Below, one piece after another: positions 40,843-48,973 of a stretch of DNA of 64,000 nucleotides. Both the position numbers and the translations under genes were made by a program. The notes beneath the pieces were generated by a model. That model worked only from the letters and a program-made list of their open reading frames with translations. It ran no database searches and was not told the DNA's origin. Source of the DNA: Saccharomonospora xinjiangensis XJ-54 (GTDB taxonomy: Bacteria; Actinomycetota; Actinomycetes; Mycobacteriales; Pseudonocardiaceae); assembly GCF_000258175.1 (NCBI RefSeq), contig NZ_JH636049.1, forward strand, positions 4,193,482 to 4,257,481, read 5' to 3'. How positions within the stretch are numbered: position 1 is the stretch's first letter; the number at the start of each line of letters is the position of its first letter.

Positions 40843-41937
40843 GTGCGGGCATGGCGCGTGACGCGGCCCGGACCGATCACGTCGGGGCCGCTGACCAAGC
40901 ACGACGAGCCGGTGCCGAGACCGGCGGGGGACGAGCTGCTCGTGCGCGTGCTGGCCTGCGGGGTCTGCCGGACCGACCTGCACGTCGCGGAGGGTGATCT
41001 CCCTGTGCACCGGCCTGCCGTGGTGCCGGGGCACGAGGTGGTCGGCGAGGTCGTCGAAGCGGGTGCCGAAACGGACATGGTGGGCAAGATGAGCACGGCG
41101 GTGGGTTCCGGCGCGGAAACCGGACGTCTCACGGGAAACACGACCGGGGAGCGTTTCAGGCCAGGAGACCGGGTGGGTGTGCCGTGGTTGCGGCACACGT
41201 GCGGGACGTGCCGTCACTGCGCACGGGGTGCCGAGAACCTGTGTCCCGATTCGCGCTACACGGGCTGGGACGCCGACGGCGGCTACGCCGACTACGCCAC
41301 CGTGCCTGCGGGCTACGCGCTGTCGCTGCCGTCCGGGTACTCCGATGACGAACTCGCACCGCTGCTCTGCGCGGGCATCATCGGCTACCGCGCGTTGCGC
41401 CGCGCCGCCCTGCCCGAGGGCGGGCGGCTCGGCGTGTACGGATTCGGTGGCAGCGCACACCTGACGACTCAGGTGGCGCTGGCCGAGGGGGCGCGCGTGC
41501 ACGTGATGACGAGAGGAGTGAAGGCAGCCGAACTCGCCACCGAACTCGGCGCGGACTCGGTGCAAGAGGCCAGCGGTACACCACCGGAACCGCTCGACGC
41601 GGCCATCCTGTTCGCGCCTGCCGGTGAGCTCGTTCCCGCCGCGCTGGCGGCTCTCGACCGGGGCGGCACCTTGGCCGTCGCGGGTATCCACCTGACCGGT
41701 ATCCCGCCGCTGGACTACCGCACCCACCTGTTCCAGGAACGCCAGCTGCGCAGTGTCACAGCCAACACACGCGACGACGCGCGCGCGTTCCTGCGGTTCG
41801 CCGGACGGCACCGGCTGCGGGTGTCCACGACCCCGTACCCGCTGGACGAGGCGGATTGCGCACTCGCCGACCTCGCCGCGGGCAGCGTCGTCGGCGCGGC
41901 CGTGCTCCGGCCCGACCTGCGTTCCCGGAGGGAGTGA
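40843..41937 (+). CDS. Zinc-dependent alcohol dehydrogenase with inserted loop
   Basis: A 364-residue medium-chain dehydrogenase. Catalytic zinc: Cys42 (GVCRTD) and His64-Glu65 (GHEVVG). Structural zinc: Cys120, Cys123, Cys126 and Cys134 ([15 protein letters not shown]). The NAD loop is [13 protein letters not shown], similar to the AdhA-type zinc alcohol dehydrogenases. About 25 residues (roughly 77-101, Gly/Ser/Thr-rich) are inserted between VVEAGA and [10 protein letters not shown], where the family has a tight turn. GTG 40843 follows GAGGGGA by about 7 bp. Divergent from hsp20 across a DosR-like box, it is probably induced by hypoxia to recycle NADH. Confidence 0.9.
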   Translation: MRAWRVTRPGPITSGPLTKHDEPVPRPAGDELLVRVLACGVCRTDLHVAEGDLPVHRPAVVPGHEVVGEVVEAGAETDMVGKMSTAVGSGAETGRLTGNTTGERFRPGDRVGVPWLRHTCGTCRHCARGAENLCPDSRYTGWDADGGYADYATVPAGYALSLPSGYSDDELAPLLCAGIIGYRALRRAALPEGGRLGVYGFGGSAHLTTQVALAEGARVHVMTRGVKAAELATELGADSVQEASGTPPEPLDAAILFAPAGELVPAALAALDRGGTLAVAGIHLTGIPPLDYRTHLFQERQLRSVTANTRDDARAFLRFAGRHRLRVSTTPYPLDEADCALADLAAGSVVGAAVLRPDLRSRRE

Positions 41938-41943
41938 TCCGCC

Positions 41944-42930
41944 GTGCCCGTGAGATGGCGCAGGGGACCGCTCGTCGCGCTCGCCGTGCTGCTCTGCGCC
42001 GTGGTGGGGGTCGTGACGTGGTTGCTGGTGTCCGACGGCGACTCCGGTGACGGCACCGGCGACCAGGCTCGCCCTCCCGCGACCGCGCCGCGGCCAGGAC
42101 CGGGCGCACCGCCGCAGGCTCCCGTCCCCGTCACCGTCGTGAAGATCGACAACGTGGCGGCGGCGCGTCCGCAGACCGGGCTGGACGGCGCCGACGTCGT
42201 CTACGTCGAACCGGTGGAGGGCGGGTTCACCAGGCTGGCCGCGGTCTACTCGTCGGGGCTGCCCGACGTCGTCGGTCCCGTCCGCAGCGCGAGGGAGTCC
42301 GACGTCGATCTGCTCGCCCAGTACGGAAGGCCCTCACTCGTCTTCTCCGGTGCGGCACCGGAGATCGAACCCGTGCTCGCCGGTTCGTCGGCCGTGCTCG
42401 TGCGGCAGCGGGACGCGCCGGAGGCGTTCTTCCGCGATCCGGCGAGGCCCGCGCCCCACAACCTCTACGTCCGCCCCGCTCTCGTGCCTCAGGGCAGCGG
42501 GCCGGGGCCGGGTCAGGTCCTTCCGCGCGGGGACGCGCCGCGAGACGGCACACCGGTGGCCGACCACGTCGCCTCCTTCGCGAACAGCGAGTACCGGTTC
42601 ACGTGGTCACAGGAGTCGGGGCGCTGGCTGGTGGCCCTCGACGGGTCACCGCTCGTCTCGGCCGGAGCCGGGCAGGCCTCGGCCGAGACGGTCGTGGTGC
42701 AGCGGGTGGAGGTCGTCGAGGGCGCCCAGGTGAGGGACGCCAGCGGGTCGCCGTCACCCGTCGTCCACAGCGTGGGCACAGGGGACGCAACGGTGCTGCG
42801 GGAGGGGAAACGCTACGACGGCACGTGGTCGCGGCCGTCGGCGGGTGACGGGACCCGGTTCACCACCGCGTCGGGAGAGCCGTTACCGCTGGCCGACGGT
42901 CCCGTGTGGGTGGTGCTGCTCCCGCGCTGA
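41944..42930 (+). CDS. DUF3048 (YerB-like) membrane-anchored protein
   Basis: A 328-residue exported protein with an N-terminal transmembrane anchor (GPLVALAVLLCAVVGVVTWLLV), a Pro/Gly-rich linker and a DUF3048 region: VVKIDNVAAARPQTGLDGADVVYVEPVEGGFTRL, then GPVRSARESDVDLLAQYG and a C-terminal YDGTWSRPSAGDGTRF. The family occurs widely in Gram-positives; its role is unknown. GTG 41944 lies 6 bp after the dehydrogenase stop, so the two may share a transcript. Confidence 0.85.
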   Translation: MPVRWRRGPLVALAVLLCAVVGVVTWLLVSDGDSGDGTGDQARPPATAPRPGPGAPPQAPVPVTVVKIDNVAAARPQTGLDGADVVYVEPVEGGFTRLAAVYSSGLPDVVGPVRSARESDVDLLAQYGRPSLVFSGAAPEIEPVLAGSSAVLVRQRDAPEAFFRDPARPAPHNLYVRPALVPQGSGPGPGQVLPRGDAPRDGTPVADHVASFANSEYRFTWSQESGRWLVALDGSPLVSAGAGQASAETVVVQRVEVVEGAQVRDASGSPSPVVHSVGTGDATVLREGKRYDGTWSRPSAGDGTRFTTASGEPLPLADGPVWVVLLPR

Positions 42931-42968
42931 GCGGGGCCGGCGCGGTTGACGCGACGCCTTCAGTCGTT

Positions 42969-43874
42969 TCATGAGTGTTCGCGAGGCCGGACGACCATGA
43001 CGGGGCACTCGGCGTGGTGGACGAGTGCCTGACTCGTCGAGCCGAGCAGCATTCCCCGGAACCCGCCCCTGCCCCTGCTGCCCACCACCACAAGCTGCGC
43101 GGACCTGCTGCGTTCGAGCAACTCGTGGCGAGGGCGGTCCTTCACGACCTCCCGCTCGACGCGGACGTCCGGAAACTGCTCCTGCCAGCCCGCGAGCCGC
43201 TCGGCGAGAACCCGCTGCTCGTACTCCCGGATGGGTTCCCAGTCCTCGAACATTCGCCGCTCCTCCAGCAGCGCGGTGCTGGTGTCGCTCCAGGTGTGCA
43301 CAGCGATCAGGTCAACACCCCGCAGCGACGCCTCCGCGAAGGCGTGACCGACCGCCTCGACGCTCAGCGGGCTGCCGTCCACCCCGACCACGACAGGGCG
43401 GGAGTCGTCGGCGACGGCGTCGGGGTAGTCGCGGCGGACCGAGACGACAGGGCAGTGGGCGTGCGAGACCAGCGCCAGCGTGGTGGAGCCGACCATGAGT
43501 CCCGCGAGGCCGGTCCTGCCCGACGAGCCGAGCACCACCATGCGCGCCGAGCGCGAGACGTGCAGCAGGAACGGGATCGCCGCGTCGGATTCGAAGCGTG
43601 CCTCCACGAAGGGAACGTCCAGTTGCGCGGCGATCTCCTGCGCGGTGCGCAAGGACTGCCGCTTGCGTTCCCTGAGTTCCTCCTTGAACGCCTCGGGCGG
43701 AGGCACCGTGAAACCGATGAGGTAGGGATCGGTGAACCCCGACGCGTGCACCAGATGCAACGGCACCCGGTGTTTCGCCGCGGTCAGCGCAGCCCACCGG
43801 ACGGCCTTCATGGAGGCTTCCGTGTCATCGACGCCGACCACGATCGGTGAACTGTCGCTGTAGGGAAAGGTCAT
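42969..43874 (-). CDS. Tandem-domain universal stress protein
   Basis: A 301-residue double Usp. Each half has the nucleotide-binding signature: GSSGRTGLAGLMVGST and GSRGRGGFRGMLLGST. The start of each domain (IVVGVDDTEASMKAVRWA; VVVGVDGSPLSVEAVGHA) is intact. ATG 43874 has GAGGAG 6 bp upstream. A DosR-like box lies 70 bp upstream. It ends convergent with the DUF3048 gene. Confidence 0.94.
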   Translation of the reverse strand: MTFPYSDSSPIVVGVDDTEASMKAVRWAALTAAKHRVPLHLVHASGFTDPYLIGFTVPPPEAFKEELRERKRQSLRTAQEIAAQLDVPFVEARFESDAAIPFLLHVSRSARMVVLGSSGRTGLAGLMVGSTTLALVSHAHCPVVSVRRDYPDAVADDSRPVVVGVDGSPLSVEAVGHAFAEASLRGVDLIAVHTWSDTSTALLEERRMFEDWEPIREYEQRVLAERLAGWQEQFPDVRVEREVVKDRPRHELLERSRSAQLVVVGSRGRGGFRGMLLGSTSQALVHHAECPVMVVRPREHS

Positions 43875-43934
43875 CCGGACTCCTCGGGTGTGGCGTGCCG
43901 CCTGACGTGCCTAGAGCGTAGGTTCCGGCGAACC

Positions 43935-43957
43935 GGTCCGCCACGGACCAACGTCCC
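43935..43957. promoter_or_regulatory. DosR-box-like site and overlapping inverted repeat
   Basis: CGGACCAACGTCCC (43944-43957) matches 11 of 14 DosR consensus positions. It overlaps a perfect repeat GGTCCG-CCA-CGGACC (43935-43949). It lies 70-83 bp before the universal stress protein start at 43874 and downstream of the peptidase gene, in the only sizeable gap available for that promoter. Confidence 0.45.
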
Positions 43958-43972
43958 GTGCGGGGCCGGGTC

Positions 43973-44701
43973 CTACGGCGTGACAGTGCCCGTCTCGCCC
44001 GTCTCGCCGGGTACGGCGGCCTTCGTGCCGAGCAGCACCCAGCCTGCGACGGCGAGCCAAAGCCCGACGAACTGTCCGAAAAGGATGACCGTGGCGGCAC
44101 CGCACGCCACGAGTGCGGAACCGAGTACACGACCGGAGCGTCGCGCGACGTTCTCGGCGTGGTCACGATCGCCGGTCCACCGCCACACGGCGGCCCGCAC
44201 GAGCCGCCCGCCGTCGAGGGGCGCCCCCGGCAGCAGGGTGAACACCGCGAACGCCAGGTTGGCCAGCCCCAGCCACAACAGTGCCGCGATGGCCGCCGGA
44301 GCGAGCAGCGGTTCGACGGCGAGCGCGACAGCCCAGCACGTCGATCCCATGGCGACACTGGCCGCTGGGCCCGCCACGGCGATGACCGCGTCGGCTCGGG
44401 GGTGAGGCGGTGGGGGCCGGGACTGGCCCGACGCCCCCAGCAGCCACAGCACGATGCGGTGGGTCACAATCCCGTACCGCCTTGCCGCGGCGGCGTGCGC
44501 GAGTTCGTGCACGACGACGGCGGCGAAGAACGCGAGTGCCACGGCCAACCCTGCCGACCAGTGGAGCACGGCGGGCTGTCCCTGCGCCGTCACAGGCAGC
44601 AGACCGAGAGCCAGCACCGACGTCGCGACCACGACGGCCACGAATGCGCTCGCGTGCACTTCGACACGCACGCCACCGACGCTGCCCACCGGCCACGTCA
44701 T
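43973..44701 (-). CDS. M50 site-2-type membrane metalloprotease
   Basis: A 242-residue intramembrane zinc protease with about six helices. HELAH (65-69) supplies two zinc His and the catalytic Glu, and Asp163 in GAPLDGGR is the third ligand. These proteases release membrane-bound regulators. It lacks the C-terminal CBS pair seen in many relatives, but a separate CBS protein is encoded at 47759. In M. tuberculosis the site-2 protease Rv2625c lies next to a CBS protein and Usps in the DosR regulon (from memory). ATG 44701 shares one base with the stop of the GAPDH-like gene: translational coupling. Confidence 0.9.
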   Translation of the reverse strand: MTWPVGSVGGVRVEVHASAFVAVVVATSVLALGLLPVTAQGQPAVLHWSAGLAVALAFFAAVVVHELAHAAAARRYGIVTHRIVLWLLGASGQSRPPPPHPRADAVIAVAGPAASVAMGSTCWAVALAVEPLLAPAAIAALLWLGLANLAFAVFTLLPGAPLDGGRLVRAAVWRWTGDRDHAENVARRSGRVLGSALVACGAATVILFGQFVGLWLAVAGWVLLGTKAAVPGETGETGTVTP

Positions 44702-45759
44702 CACGAGCCTTCCGGTGCGACGAACTCGGCGAGGTCCAGAAGACGGCATGCGAAACCCCACTCGCTGTCGTACCAGCCGAACACCTTGACCAGACCGGCG
44801 CACACGGTGGTGAGCCCGGCGTCGAACACGCAGGACGCGGACGACCCGACCACGTCCCCCGACACCAGTGGTGCCTCGCTGTACCGCAGGTGGGAGCGCA
44901 ACCTGCCCTCGGAGGCGACGGCGAACGCGCGGTTGACCTGTCCCGCCGTGACGGGCGAGGGCACCAGGGCGGTGAGGTCGGCCAGCGAGCCGTTCTCCAC
45001 CGGAACCCGCACGGACACGGCCTCGGTGACCTGAGCCGGATCGGCCGGACCGGCCAGTCCGGCCAGCAGCGCGCTGAGGGAACGAGGCGTCTCCGCGGTG
45101 GCAGGCATGGTGGAGGGCACGATGCCGAGGGTCGCCGAGCGGGACTGCCGCAGGTCCGTGCCGTGCCGGTCGGTCGGCGATGGGATGTCGGCGGGGCCGT
45201 GAACGGTCGTCAGTACCGCGTCGCTGACGTCGAATGCGCGGTGCAGCACGAGCAGCATGGGTGCGACGCAGTGCGCCACACCGGAGGCGGCCGACACGAC
45301 GTGGTGTGTGCCGGGGTCGTAGCCGTCGTCGTTGATCCCGACCGCGATGGTGGCATCGGCCGAGGAGGACGGTGCGGCGACGACCACCTTGCGGGCACCG
45401 GAGGCGAGGTGAGCGGCGGGGTCCCCGCCCGGCGCCGTTCCTGCCGGGACCGCCGTCTCCGCCGTTTCCACCACGACGTCGGCGCCGGAGGTCCGCCAGT
45501 CGATGTCGCCGACGAGCTCGCCGCCGGTCACGCTGATCCGGTGCGGCCCCGCGCACAGGGTTCTGCCCCGCACGCGTACGGGCTGCTCCAGCCGCCCGTA
45601 CGGCGAGTCGTACGTGAGCAGGTCGGCAAGGAGATCCACGTCGGCGGGGTCGTTCACGGCCACCACCTCGACCTGCTCCGTGCCTTCCAGGGAAAGCACG
45701 CGGCGCAGCAGCGTCCTTCCGACGCGGCCGAACCCGTTGATGCCCAGCACGACGGTCAT
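44701..45759 (-). CDS. GAPDH-like protein lacking the catalytic cysteine
   Basis: A 352-residue member of the glyceraldehyde-3-phosphate dehydrogenase family. The NAD fold is intact (INGFGRVGR; NDPADVDLLADLLTYDSPYG), the catalytic-base His187 is present (TTVHG), and the C-terminus keeps WYDSEWGF. The active-site block, normally SNASCTTNCLAP, reads SAASGVAHCVAP: Gly160 replaces the nucleophile, and only the second Cys (164) remains. The phosphate-site sequence is also altered (ATLGIVPSTMP). Ordinary oxidation of glyceraldehyde 3-phosphate is therefore unlikely; an NAD-sensing or regulatory role, or an altered reaction, is possible. It is coupled to the M50 protease gene. Confidence 0.88.
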   Translation of the reverse strand: MTVVLGINGFGRVGRTLLRRVLSLEGTEQVEVVAVNDPADVDLLADLLTYDSPYGRLEQPVRVRGRTLCAGPHRISVTGGELVGDIDWRTSGADVVVETAETAVPAGTAPGGDPAAHLASGARKVVVAAPSSSADATIAVGINDDGYDPGTHHVVSAASGVAHCVAPMLLVLHRAFDVSDAVLTTVHGPADIPSPTDRHGTDLRQSRSATLGIVPSTMPATAETPRSLSALLAGLAGPADPAQVTEAVSVRVPVENGSLADLTALVPSPVTAGQVNRAFAVASEGRLRSHLRYSEAPLVSGDVVGSSASCVFDAGLTTVCAGLVKVFGWYDSEWGFACRLLDLAEFVAPEGS

Positions 45760-45820
45760 GTCGAGGTCCTTGTCTCGCCCGGCACGTCACGATCGTCGCC
45801 GTGAACGGCGTTGTGCCGGC

Positions 45821-45889
45821 AGAGTCGAACGACCCCGGCCGCCGCGGGGAGAGACACCCGATTCCGTGGTACTGAGGGGCTTTCGACTC
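45821..45889. promoter_or_regulatory. Two opposed GGGG..TTCGACTC motifs in a divergent promoter gap
   Basis: GGGGCTTTCGACTC (45876-45889) reads towards the stress protein gene at 45955; the reverse strand of 45821-45838 reads CCGGGGTCGTTCGACTCT towards the GAPDH-like gene. Both share GGGG, TTCGACTC and a following TGCC. They match the DosR consensus at only 9-10 of 14 positions but have the placing expected for a shared regulator. Confidence 0.35.
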
Positions 45890-45954
45890 CTGCCGGAACG
45901 GGCTCGCGCGCGTCACCCTGGAGCTGCGCGAGCCTCTCGGGAGGGAGCTGTCCG

Positions 45955-46884
45955 ATGAACGGCGAGAGCGCGGGATCGAACGTCGTGGTGGGTGTGGACG
46001 GTGCGGCACCGGCGTTGCGGGCCACCGCATGGGCCGCGCGCACGGCGATGCGCCGGCGCAGGCCGTTGCTGCTGGTGGCCGCCATGAACCCACCCACCCC
46101 GTACGGCACGGGCATCGGATTGCGCCCCGATCACTTCGTCGAGCTGGAGGGCGAGGGCAGAACGTGGCTGGACCGGGCGCGGTCGGTGGCGGAGCGCGTC
46201 GGAGGTCCGGCCGACATCGGTACCGAACTGGTCGTGGGCGCGGCGTCCTCGGTGCTGGCGGAGCGAGCCGAGCACGCCTGCTGCGTCGCCATCGGCGGAC
46301 ACGAACGACAGCACGGCGGTCTCGGTTCCGTGGCCGCCGACCTGATGGGGCGCGTTCCCTGTCCTGTCGCCGTGGTGCGCTGGCGGGGAGAGGCCGACTT
46401 CCCACCCGCGAACGGTGCGGTCGTCGTCGGCGTGGACGGCTCGCCCGCGAGCGCGGAGGCCGTCGTCGTCGCGTACGAGGAAGCGGCCCTGCGCGAGGCG
46501 CCACTCGTCGCCGTTCACGCGGCCGGCGAGAGGCGTGGTCTGCTCCACCACCGCGGCGGAGGGGTGTGGGGAGAAGGCGACGTAACCGAGGCGCTGACTC
46601 TCGCGGAACGTCTCGCGGGGATGCGGGAGTGGTACCCGCAGGTCGAGGTGGAGCGGGTGCTCGCGAAGGAGGAGCCTGCCGCCGCACTGGCACGGCACGG
46701 CGAGACCGCGCAACTTCTCGTGGTCGGCAGCACAGGACACGGCGAGCTGAGCGGCCGGTTGCTAGGCTCGACCAGTCACGCGCTGGCCCGGTCCGCACCC
46801 TGTCCGTTGCTGGTGGTGCCTGGTCGGACCAGGACGCGGACCGAGGAGAACCGAAGCCGACGTCGGGAGAAGACAGGACCATGA
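45955..46884 (+). CDS. Tandem-domain universal stress protein, atypical first domain
   Basis: A 309-residue double Usp. The first half has VVVGVDGAAPALRATAWAA but a weak ATP loop (GGHERQHGGLGSVAADLMG). The second is nearer normal: VVVGVDGSPASAEAVVVAY and GSTGHGELSGRLLGST. The C-terminus is very basic (RTRTRTEENRSRRREK). ATG 45955 follows GGGAGGGAG by 6 bp. It overlaps the next Usp gene by ATGA, forming a three-gene run with the CBS gene. Confidence 0.92.
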   Translation: MNGESAGSNVVVGVDGAAPALRATAWAARTAMRRRRPLLLVAAMNPPTPYGTGIGLRPDHFVELEGEGRTWLDRARSVAERVGGPADIGTELVVGAASSVLAERAEHACCVAIGGHERQHGGLGSVAADLMGRVPCPVAVVRWRGEADFPPANGAVVVGVDGSPASAEAVVVAYEEAALREAPLVAVHAAGERRGLLHHRGGGVWGEGDVTEALTLAERLAGMREWYPQVEVERVLAKEEPAAALARHGETAQLLVVGSTGHGELSGRLLGSTSHALARSAPCPLLVVPGRTRTRTEENRSRRREKTGP

Positions 46885-47759
46885 GCGTGATCGTCGCGGG
46901 AGTGGACGGGTCGCCGTCCGCCGTGAATGCCGCGTGCTGGGCCGCCGAGGAAGCAGCCAGCTCGAATGACACCCTCCGACTCGTCCACGCCTACGTGGTC
47001 CCGATGTACGGATACCCGGAGTTCGCGGCCACCTTCGCCCAGCTTCGCGAGGGCATGCGCGATCAGGGCAGCAAGTGGCTCGACGAGGCGAAGGAGGCGG
47101 TCGCCAACGTCGCTCCCGGCGTCACCGTGGAGACCGTGCTCACCGAGGGCGACCCGCTGGGAACGCTGGTGGAGGAGTCGGGGAAGGCCCGGCTGACCGT
47201 ACTCGGTTCGCGAGGGCTCGGCGGGTTCACCGGGATGATCGTGGGGTCGATCGCGGTGGGGCTGGCGAGCCACGGCAAGTCGCCGGTGGTGGTCGTCAGG
47301 GGTCCCCAGGAGCCGCTGCCGTCCGACGCGCCGATCGTGGTGGGCGTTGACGGGTCGGAACACAGCACGGCCGCGTTGCGGTTCGCGTTCGAGGAGGCCG
47401 CGGGCCGCAAGGCGCCGCTCACGGTGGTGCGGACCTGGCGCGGAATCCTGCTCGACGAGGCCGTGTCGCGTTACCCGCTGAAGGTGGACGCCGAGGAGAT
47501 CGAGGAAGGCGAGCGCGCGGCGTTGCAGGAGCAGGTCGATCCGATGCGGGAGAGCTATCCGGACGTCGCCGTCGAGACCGTCGTGGTGAGGGGGCGCCCT
47601 GTGCGCACCCTCCTGGACTACGCCGAGCGCGCCCGGTTGCTGGTGGTGGGCAGCCGGGGACGAGGGGGCTTCAAGGGCATGCTCCTCGGTTCGACCAGTC
47701 AGTCACTGGTCACCCATGCGCCGTGTGCCGTCGCCGTCGTCCGTCCTCCTGCTGAGTAG
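46881..47759 (+). CDS. Tandem-domain universal stress protein
   Basis: A 292-residue double Usp with two full nucleotide-binding signatures: GSRGLGGFTGMIVGS and GSRGRGGFKGMLLGST. The layout matches M. tuberculosis Rv2623-type proteins, which bind ATP and slow growth. ATG 46881 overlaps the previous stop, and its TAG overlaps the GTG of the CBS gene by one base, so the three genes are translationally coupled. Confidence 0.94.
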   Translation: MSVIVAGVDGSPSAVNAACWAAEEAASSNDTLRLVHAYVVPMYGYPEFAATFAQLREGMRDQGSKWLDEAKEAVANVAPGVTVETVLTEGDPLGTLVEESGKARLTVLGSRGLGGFTGMIVGSIAVGLASHGKSPVVVVRGPQEPLPSDAPIVVGVDGSEHSTAALRFAFEEAAGRKAPLTVVRTWRGILLDEAVSRYPLKVDAEEIEEGERAALQEQVDPMRESYPDVAVETVVVRGRPVRTLLDYAERARLLVVGSRGRGGFKGMLLGSTSQSLVTHAPCAVAVVRPPAE

Positions 47760-48370
47760 TGCGCGCCAAGGACATCATGACCAGCCCGGTGGTCACCGTC
47801 GCTCCCGGTGACCCGGTGAAGCGGGCTGCGAGGCTGCTGGCGGAGCACGGCTTCACGGCACTACCCGTGGTGGACGACGCCGATCGCGTGGTCGGCGTCG
47901 TCACCGAGGCCGACGTGCTGGCAGGCAGGGTGCCCCGTGACGCCCGCCGACGCTCCGGCGCCGCACCCGATGCGCCGCCGGCGACGGTGGGCGAGGTGAT
48001 GTCGGACTCGCCCGCGTGTGCTCAGCAGGGCGCTGACGTGGCCGAACTGGTGGCGACGTTGCTGGAGAGCCACCACAGGGCGATGCCCGTGCTCGCGGGA
48101 ACCAAGCTGGTCGGCATCGTGACCCGCAGCGACGTCGTGCGGGTGCTGTCGCGGGAGGACGCCGACATCGCCAGGGACGTGCGCCGCCGCCTCATGATCT
48201 ACGGTGGCCCCGACCGCTGGACCGTCGAGGTGCACGGCGGCACGGTGACGATCACCGATGACTACGACGACGCCACCGACCGGCACGTCGCGGAGGTGCT
48301 GGCCGAGTCGGTCCCCGGCGTGGTCCGCGCGACGGTGCGGTACCGCGGCGCCGACGAGCGAGGGGACTGA
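47759..48370 (+). CDS. CBS-pair protein with BON domain
   Basis: A 203-residue protein with two CBS motifs (AKDIMTSPVVTVAPGDPVKRAARLLAEHGFTALPVVDDADRV and GEVMSDSPACAQ through MPVLAGTKLVGIVTRSDVVRVLSR in shorter form) and a C-terminal BON domain (VEVHGGTVTITDDYDDATDRHVAEVLAESVPGV). CBS pairs sense adenine nucleotides. The M. tuberculosis CBS protein Hrp1 (Rv2626c) is a strong DosR target next to Usps, though it lacks BON. GTG 47759 overlaps the Usp stop by one base. Confidence 0.92.
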   Translation: MRAKDIMTSPVVTVAPGDPVKRAARLLAEHGFTALPVVDDADRVVGVVTEADVLAGRVPRDARRRSGAAPDAPPATVGEVMSDSPACAQQGADVAELVATLLESHHRAMPVLAGTKLVGIVTRSDVVRVLSREDADIARDVRRRLMIYGGPDRWTVEVHGGTVTITDDYDDATDRHVAEVLAESVPGVVRATVRYRGADERGD

Positions 48371-48388
48371 ACTCCGCCCTGCCCCGTC

Positions 48389-48838
48389 TCACCGCGCGGG
48401 GGAGGCGGGGACGAGCACGACAGGGCACACCGCGCGGCGGATGCACTCGGTGGCCACCCCGCCGAGCGGGATGGTACTGAGCGCCCTGTGCCCGCGTGTC
48501 CCCAGCACCAGCAGGTCGGCGTCGCCTGCCGCCGACAGCAACTCGTCGGCGGGCTCACCCGTGACCACCAGTTCGCGGACGGGGGCCGACGTGGGGACCA
48601 TGCTGACGTCCCTGTGCAGGGCGCTGCGTACGGCGTCGTCGTCCCGCCACGCGCCGCGTCGGCGCAGCACGAACTCCGAGCCGGGCAGCAGTCCGGGCTC
48701 GGAGTTGACCGAGATCGCGAGTACGCTCCCGTTCGTGATCTCTGCTTGGAAACACGCCCACCGCAGTGCCTGCCGCGACGCTGGAGAGCCGTCGATGCCG
48801 ACCACGATCACACCGTCGGCCGGGACCTCACCGGTCAT
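48389..48838 (-). CDS. Single-domain universal stress protein
   Basis: A 149-residue Usp. It begins VIVVGIDGSPASRQALRWACFQAE; the ATP loop reads GTRGHRALSTIPLGGVATECI, with the distal GS replaced by GG. ATG 48838 is used; a GTG at 48889 in the same frame is possible. It is divergent from the nitroreductase gene at 48974, and two DosR-like boxes lie near the shared promoter gap. Its 3' end converges on the CBS gene (18 bp). Confidence 0.9.
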   Translation of the reverse strand: MTGEVPADGVIVVGIDGSPASRQALRWACFQAEITNGSVLAISVNSEPGLLPGSEFVLRRRGAWRDDDAVRSALHRDVSMVPTSAPVRELVVTGEPADELLSAAGDADLLVLGTRGHRALSTIPLGGVATECIRRAVCPVVLVPASPAR

Positions 48839-48873
48839 GTGGTCAGCGTCGCCAGAGCGGGGGCAGCGGTGAA

Positions 48874-48915
48874 GGGCCGGAGGTCCCACGAGCCTGGGCC
48901 AGGGACCAAAGACTC
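48874..48915. promoter_or_regulatory. Paired DosR-box-like sites between a stress protein and a nitroreductase gene
   Basis: GGGCCGGAGGTCCC (48874-48887, 10 of 14 consensus positions) and GGGACCAAAGACTC (48902-48915, 11 of 14). Starts are 28 bp apart. They sit 36-77 bp before the stress protein start (minus strand) and 58-100 bp before the nitroreductase start (plus strand), as expected for a bidirectional DosR promoter. Confidence 0.55.
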
Positions 48916-48973
48916 TGCCCGTCCGGGACGAGCGCCGCTGTCAGAGCAGGCCACCGGCCACGACACTGGAGCC

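Noticed and set aside
40252..41811. A 519-residue protein containing Hsp20 at its C-terminus
   Set aside because: The upstream part is antisense to the dehydrogenase; the ATG at 40677 has a good ribosome-binding site and gives the normal Hsp20 length.
43973..46972. A 999-residue minus-strand protein ending in the M50 protease
   Set aside because: Most of it overlaps the GAPDH-like and Usp genes in other frames; the protease starts at 44701.
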